Assembly: GCA_001898185.1 (NCBI GenBank)
Contig: MKTI01000009.1
Coordinates: 248,001-312,000, forward strand
Length of the DNA: 64,000 nucleotides
Reading direction: 5' to 3'
Source: Cellulomonas sp. 73-145
GTDB taxonomy: Bacteria > Actinomycetota > Actinomycetes > Actinomycetales > Cellulomonadaceae
Shown: piece by piece, positions 59,889 to 64,000 of the stretch
Numbering within the stretch: the stretch's first letter is position 1
How the letters are laid out: the number at the start of each line of letters is the position of its first letter
Notes under the pieces: model-generated
Told to the model about the DNA's origin: nothing
Databases searched by the model: none
Seen by the model: only the letters and a program-made list of their open reading frames with translations
Translations under genes and position numbers: made by a program

Positions 59889-61709
59889 ATGCGACATCCA
59901 CGCTTCCCCCGACGCTCCCGGCGCTGGTGGCTGCGCGCGAGCCTGCTCGTGCTGCTGGACCTGCTGGTCGCGGTGGTCGTCGGGGTGACCACCGCGTCGG
60001 TGCACGGCTCGTTCGGCCCGCACGAGGCACGGTACGAGGTCACCACCGACTCGACGGTCACCATCGACGTCGGTCCGCTCGGCACGCTGCAGGTGCGCTC
60101 ACCGTTGCCGCTGACGCTCGGCGTGCGTGCCACGGTCGAGGAGATCCCCGACACGCTGACCTCGGTGGACCCGGCGACCACACTGGCCGCGCTGAGCGGG
60201 GACCTGCAGTCCTACGTCCAGTTCTTCAGCGCACCGCAGTCCACGGTCCACGACGTCACGCTGGCGTTGATCGCCGACGCCGCGGTGCGGGCGGCGGTCA
60301 CGGCGCTGCTCCTAGCGGGCCTGTGGTACCTCGGTCGGTGGCTGCTGGGCCCGGCTCGACGCGCCGAGCTGGCGACCGCGCTGCGGGTCCACCGGCGCCT
60401 CGTCGTGGCCGTGGTCGCCGGGGTCGCCGTGTGCGGCACGGTGCTCACCTCGAGCACCGGGCCGACCCTGAGCCGCTCGACCGCGGCGGTCTCGCCCGTG
60501 TTCAACGGCACCCCGCTGCAGGGCGCCCGCGTCACCGGTCGGCTCGGTGGCGTGATCGACACCTACGGCGGCTACGTCCTGTCGGCGGTGCGCGAGAACG
60601 ACGCGTTCTACCAGGCGGCCGACCAGGCGCTCGTCACCGCGTGGGGCTCCAGGCCCGCCGATCCCGTCGTCTGGTCCCGGCCGTCCCCGACCGCGAGCCC
60701 GACCGCCACCCCGTCCGTGTCCGCGGCCGGCTCGACCGCCGGCGCCACCGGCTCGCCGACGGGGCTAGCGCCGCAGGCGACCGGTCTCGCGCCGCAGGCG
60801 GCCGGCCTGGGCGGCGCCGCCTCCGCGTCGCCGACGTCCTCGCAGAGCGCCTCGCCCAGCCCGTCGCCGACGCGCGCCCAGGCGAAGCTGGTCACCGTCG
60901 TCGTGGTCTCCGACCTGCACTGCAACGTCGGGATGGCGTCCCTGCTGCACTCCGTGATCACGCTGTCCCGGGCCTCGCTCGTCCTCGACGCGGGCGACAC
61001 GACCCTCGACGGCACGCCGGTGGAGCAGTACTGCGACACCACGTTCGCGCGCGCCGTCCCGGCCGGCGTCGCGCTCGTGACGTCTCCGGGGAACCACGAC
61101 TCGGACACCACGAGCAAGCGGTACGCCCGTTCGGGCGCCACGGTGCTCGCGGGCTCGGTCGTGACGGTCGACGGCATCCGGATCCTCGGCGACCACGACC
61201 CGAGCCAGACCCGGGTCGGTGGCGGCACCACCTCGGTGGCCGGCGAGACCGTCACGGACGCCGGTGCACGACTCGCGGACGTCGCCTGCGCCGACAAGAC
61301 CGGCGTGGACCTGCTGCTGATCCACAACCCCCCGGTCGGCCAGGAGGCGCTGGACCGCGGCTGCGTGCCGGCGCAGATCTCCGGGCACTACCACGTGCGC
61401 ACCGACCCCGAGGTGGTCGGCGAGGGGGTGCGGTACATCAGCAGCACGACGGCGGGCGCCCAGGTGAACCAACCGACGATCGGGCCGCTGCACGGGGTGG
61501 CGGAGCTGACGGTGCTGCGCTGGGACACCGAGACCCGCAGGTTCGTGGACTACCGCGTGATCGCCGTGCACCCGGACCGGACGGTCACCGTCGGGGCGGC
61601 ACAGCCCTGGCCGGCGCTGCCGCCCGCACCGTCGTCCGTCGCCGGGTCGTCGTCCGCTCCCGGACCGGGCGCGACGGGCGGCACGGTGCCGGCAACCGCG
61701 GCACCCTGA
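59889..61709 (+). CDS. membrane-anchored extracytoplasmic metallophosphoesterase
   Basis: 606 aa. Three hydrophobic segments (residues ~15-38, ~125-152, ~170-188) anchor the N-terminal half. A Ser/Thr/Pro/Ala-rich linker (~260-335) includes a repeated GLAPQA unit. The C-terminal calcineurin-like domain has SDLHCN, AGDTT, GNHDSDTT, LLIHNPP and SGHYHV, the full metal set. The topology puts the enzyme outside the cytoplasm, so it may cut an extracellular or envelope phosphoester. The start ATG is 7 nt after TAGGGT; GTG at 59880 lies inside that box and is excluded. Confidence 0.82.
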   Translation: MRHPRFPRRSRRWWLRASLLVLLDLLVAVVVGVTTASVHGSFGPHEARYEVTTDSTVTIDVGPLGTLQVRSPLPLTLGVRATVEEIPDTLTSVDPATTLAALSGDLQSYVQFFSAPQSTVHDVTLALIADAAVRAAVTALLLAGLWYLGRWLLGPARRAELATALRVHRRLVVAVVAGVAVCGTVLTSSTGPTLSRSTAAVSPVFNGTPLQGARVTGRLGGVIDTYGGYVLSAVRENDAFYQAADQALVTAWGSRPADPVVWSRPSPTASPTATPSVSAAGSTAGATGSPTGLAPQATGLAPQAAGLGGAASASPTSSQSASPSPSPTRAQAKLVTVVVVSDLHCNVGMASLLHSVITLSRASLVLDAGDTTLDGTPVEQYCDTTFARAVPAGVALVTSPGNHDSDTTSKRYARSGATVLAGSVVTVDGIRILGDHDPSQTRVGGGTTSVAGETVTDAGARLADVACADKTGVDLLLIHNPPVGQEALDRGCVPAQISGHYHVRTDPEVVGEGVRYISSTTAGAQVNQPTIGPLHGVAELTVLRWDTETRRFVDYRVIAVHPDRTVTVGAAQPWPALPPAPSSVAGSSSAPGPGATGGTVPATAAP

Positions 61710-61747
61710 GGTCGCCGATCCCGCCCGGCACCGACCGGCTCGGCCCC

Positions 61748-61753
61748 TACGCT
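61748..61753 (+). promoter_or_regulatory. -10 box of the leaderless mntR-like transcript
   Basis: TACGCT ends 7 nt before the GTG at 61761. Confidence 0.55.
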
Positions 61754-61760
61754 GGACGTC

Positions 61761-62432
61761 GTGAGCCAGTCCCCGCAGTCGCTGACGGCTGTCAGCCAGG
61801 ACTACCTCAAGGTGATCTGGTCCGCCCAGGAGTGGTCGGACGCGCCTGTCACCACCAAGGCCCTGGCCGCGCGCCTGGGCGTCGGCGCGTCGACGGTCTC
61901 GGAGACCGTCCGGCGGCTGGCCGACGCCGGTCTGGTGACGCACGAGCCCTACGGCGCGGTGGGGCTGACCCCCGAGGGACGGGCGCACGCGCTGGCGATG
62001 GTGCGGCGGCACCGCCTGCTGGAGACCCTCCTGGTCGCCCACCTCGGCTATGCGTGGGACGAGGTGCACGACGAGGCCGAGGTGCTCGAGCACGCCGTCT
62101 CGGACACGTTCGTCGAACGCATCGCCGCTCACCTGGGGCACCCGACCCGGGACCCGCACGGCGACCCGATCCCCGGTCCCGACGGGTCGATGGACGTGCC
62201 GGCCGCCAGGACGCTCTGGGACGTCGAGCCGGGGGAGTGGCGGGTGGTCCGCATCTCCGACGCCGACCCCGAGCTGCTCCGCTACCTCGCGGCCCGGGGG
62301 CTGGGCCTCGACGCTCCCGTGAGCGTGACGCGGCACTCCGTCGCCGGCGTCGTGTCCGCGCGCGTCGGTGACCAGGAGCAGGTCGACCTCGGTGAGGTCG
62401 CCGCATCTGCGATCTGGGTCGGGAGCCCGTGA
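61761..62432 (+). CDS. DtxR/MntR-family metal-dependent repressor, Mn-type ligands
   Basis: 223 aa with winged HTH (residues ~30-70), dimerisation domain, and a C-terminal FeoA/SH3-like domain. In iron-sensing IdeR/DtxR the primary metal site uses Met10 and Cys102. Here the equivalent positions are Asp14 (VSQDYLK) and Glu107 in EVLEH, with Glu110 and His111 following. That substitution is the MntR pattern, so manganese sensing is inferred. It would repress Mn uptake genes. No Mn transporter adjoins; the Nramp-like gene at 3558 lacks the Mn ligand set. Leaderless GTG start. Confidence 0.85.
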   Translation: MSQSPQSLTAVSQDYLKVIWSAQEWSDAPVTTKALAARLGVGASTVSETVRRLADAGLVTHEPYGAVGLTPEGRAHALAMVRRHRLLETLLVAHLGYAWDEVHDEAEVLEHAVSDTFVERIAAHLGHPTRDPHGDPIPGPDGSMDVPAARTLWDVEPGEWRVVRISDADPELLRYLAARGLGLDAPVSVTRHSVAGVVSARVGDQEQVDLGEVAASAIWVGSP

Positions 62433-62447
62433 CGGCTGACGGGTCGT

Positions 62448-62461
62448 GCTGACGCGTCAGC
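62448..62461. repeat. 14-bp perfect palindrome between convergent genes
   Basis: GCTGACGCGTCAGC, a perfect palindrome in the short gap between the MntR-like and HerA-like genes and overlapping the latter's stop. A terminator stem without loop is poor; protein binding or chance are possible. Confidence 0.4.
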
Positions 62462-64000
62462 GTCTGCGCAGCGTGCCCAGCAGCGTCCGGGTCAGCTCGC
62501 GTCCCAGCTGCGTGCCGGCCGACCGCAGGAACGAGTCCAGCGGGTCCGCCGTCCGGGACCTCGCCCTGGGGCGGTACGACGAGCGGGCGTCGCGCTCCGC
62601 CTCGCGCTGCGCAGCCTCGGCGTCCTTCTCCTGCTGCGCGGCCTCCTGCTGGGCCGCGACCCGTGCCGCCGCCTCCTGCGCCCGCGCGGTGAGCAGCTCG
62701 TACGCCGACTGCCGGTCGACCGGCGTGCCGTAGCGCGCGGCGAGGGGGGACGCCGCGACCACACCGAGAACGGCGGCGTCCGGTGCGGCACCCATCGACG
62801 CCTGCGGCGCCCGTAGCCGCGTCCACGCGACGGGTGTGGGGGCACCGGTCTCCCCGAGCACGGTGACGATCGCCTCGCCGGTGCCCAGCTGCGTGAGCAC
62901 CTGCTCGAGGTCGTACGACGACGAGGGGTAGGTGCGAGCCGCCGCGCGGAGCGCCGCCGCGTCCTCGGGCGTGAAGGCACGCAGCGCGTGCTGCACACGG
63001 CTCCCGAGCTGACCGAGCACGTCGGCCGGCACGTCCTTGGGGCTCTGCGTGACGAAGACGATGCCCACGCCCTTGGAACGGATCAGCCGCACGGTCCGGA
63101 CCACCTGGTCGAGGAGCTGCGGCGAGGCGTCGTCGAACAGCAGGTGCGCCTCGTCGAAGAAGAAGACCAGCCGTGGCTTCTCCGGGTCGCCCACCTCCGG
63201 GAGCACCTCGAACAGCTCGGCGAGCAGCCACATCAGGAACGTGGAGAAGAGAGCCGGCCGGTCCTGCACGGCGGGCAGCTCGAGGGCCGACACCACGCCG
63301 CGTCCGTCGGGCGCGGTGCGCAGCAGGTCCGTGACGGCGAACGCCGGCTCGCCGAAGAAGGCCGCGGCCCCCTGCGACTCGAGTGTCACGAGCTCGCGCA
63401 GGATCACTCCGGCGGTCGCCGCCGACAGCCCGCCGATCGCCTTGAGCTCGGCCTTCCCCTCGTCGGAGGTGAGGAACTGGACGGTCGCCCGCAGGTCGGG
63501 CAGGTCGAGCAGCGCCAGGCCCTGGGTGTCGGCCCAGTGGAAGATCAGGCCGAGGCTCGACTCCTGCGTCTGGTTCAGCCCCAGCACCTTCGACAGCAGC
63601 AGCGGGCCGAACTCGCTGACGGTGGTGCGGATCGGCACGCCCGTACCGGTCCCGCCGAGCGTGAACAGCTCCACCGGGAAGGACGACGGCGTCCAGTCCT
63701 GCCCGATCGCGCGCGTGCGCTCCAGCAGCTTGTCGTTCGGGGTGCCGGGCACCGTCAGGCCCGTGAGGTCGCCCTTGATGTCCGCGACCAGGACGGGGAC
63801 ACCGGCGGCGGAGAGGGACTCGGCCATCAGCTGCAGCGTGCGCGTCTTACCGGTGCCCGTCGCACCGGCGACCAGCGCGTGCCTGTTCAGCATGCCGAGC
63901 GGGATGCGGACCTGGGCCGCCGGGTCCGGGGAGCCGTCCTGCAGCAGCGCGCCCAGGGCGAGTGCCGGACCGGTGAACGTGTAGCCGGCAGCGACCTGGT
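62457..64000 (-). CDS. HerA/YjgR-type (DUF853) ATPase, 5' truncated by window edge
   Basis: At least 514 residues; the frame is open to the window edge and the N-terminus QVAAGYTFTGPALALGALLQ continues the family, so the true start is outside. Walker A is GATGTGKT, Walker B LVFFFDEAHLLF, followed by VTQSPKDVPADVLGQLGSR, diagnostic for the YjgR/DUF853 group of HerA-like ATPases. A coiled, Ala/Glu/Gln-rich stretch of ~40 residues precedes a basic C-terminus. The group is widespread but its role is unresolved; DNA translocation is suspected from HerA. An internal ATG at 63893 is not the start. Confidence 0.9.
   Translation of the reverse strand, partial: QVAAGYTFTGPALALGALLQDGSPDPAAQVRIPLGMLNRHALVAGATGTGKTRTLQLMAESLSAAGVPVLVADIKGDLTGLTVPGTPNDKLLERTRAIGQDWTPSSFPVELFTLGGTGTGVPIRTTVSEFGPLLLSKVLGLNQTQESSLGLIFHWADTQGLALLDLPDLRATVQFLTSDEGKAELKAIGGLSAATAGVILRELVTLESQGAAAFFGEPAFAVTDLLRTAPDGRGVVSALELPAVQDRPALFSTFLMWLLAELFEVLPEVGDPEKPRLVFFFDEAHLLFDDASPQLLDQVVRTVRLIRSKGVGIVFVTQSPKDVPADVLGQLGSRVQHALRAFTPEDAAALRAAARTYPSSSYDLEQVLTQLGTGEAIVTVLGETGAPTPVAWTRLRAPQASMGAAPDAAVLGVVAASPLAARYGTPVDRQSAYELLTARAQEAAARVAAQQEAAQQEKDAEAAQREAERDARSSYRPRARSRTADPLDSFLRSAGTQLGRELTRTLLGTLRRR

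Overview
This 64 kb window is high-GC chromosomal DNA from an actinobacterium. The evidence is the very high GC at third codon positions, frequent GTG starts, paired clpP1/clpP2, coenzyme-F420 enzymes, a Rv2466c-type thiol protein, an Rv2629-like release-factor homologue, and many promoters that place a TANNNT box 6-7 nt before the start codon (leaderless mRNAs). The gene content fits a Micrococcales/cellulomonad-like bacterium; that placement is inference.

Layout. 1-6563: end of a GAF-ANTAR regulator, secreted sedolisin, DEAD-box helicase, divergent Nramp-family transporter, GT-C mannosyltransferase. 6600-10394: sugar-acid module (IclR regulator, KDPG aldolase, KDG kinase, convergent glucose dehydrogenase), enough for most of a semi-phosphorylative Entner-Doudoroff branch but without a dehydratase. 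10506-17863: respiratory nitrate reductase operon narGHJI, with two nearly identical, stop/start-coupled mini-ORFs between narG and narH. 17910-27981: phosphodiesterase, GGDEF-EAL protein, SDRs with cognate regulators, asparaginase, Rv2466c-like protein, M20 amidohydrolase.

28012-34465 is a genomic island inserted at the 3' end of tRNA-Gly(UCC) and bounded by perfect 46-bp direct repeats. It carries an unknown protein plus an XRE-ImmA/IrrE protein, a 624-aa unknown protein of atypical composition, a VapBC-type toxin-antitoxin pair, and no integrase. It resembles a small immobilised defence or stability island.

34538-41534 is the proteostasis block (tig, clpP1, clpP2, clpX) with chorismate mutase translationally coupled to clpX and an Rv2629-like baeRF protein. 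41611-46197 holds fadD and valS. 46246-52778 holds an esterase, a CGNR protein, a drug/metabolite exporter, an F420 pair (FGD-like oxidoreductase plus CofE), YbjQ, and a divergent MarR/F420-reductase-like pair. 52944-64000 holds ppc, NUDIX, a SigG-type sigma factor, CYTH, a two-module VOC dioxygenase-like protein, an F420 LLM enzyme, a membrane-anchored phosphoesterase, an MntR-like regulator and a HerA/YjgR-type ATPase that runs off the end.

The items most worth following up are the narG-narH mini-ORF repeat, the integrase-less tRNA-Gly island with its unknown genes, and a 16-bp operator shared by two distant leaderless or near-leaderless promoters.
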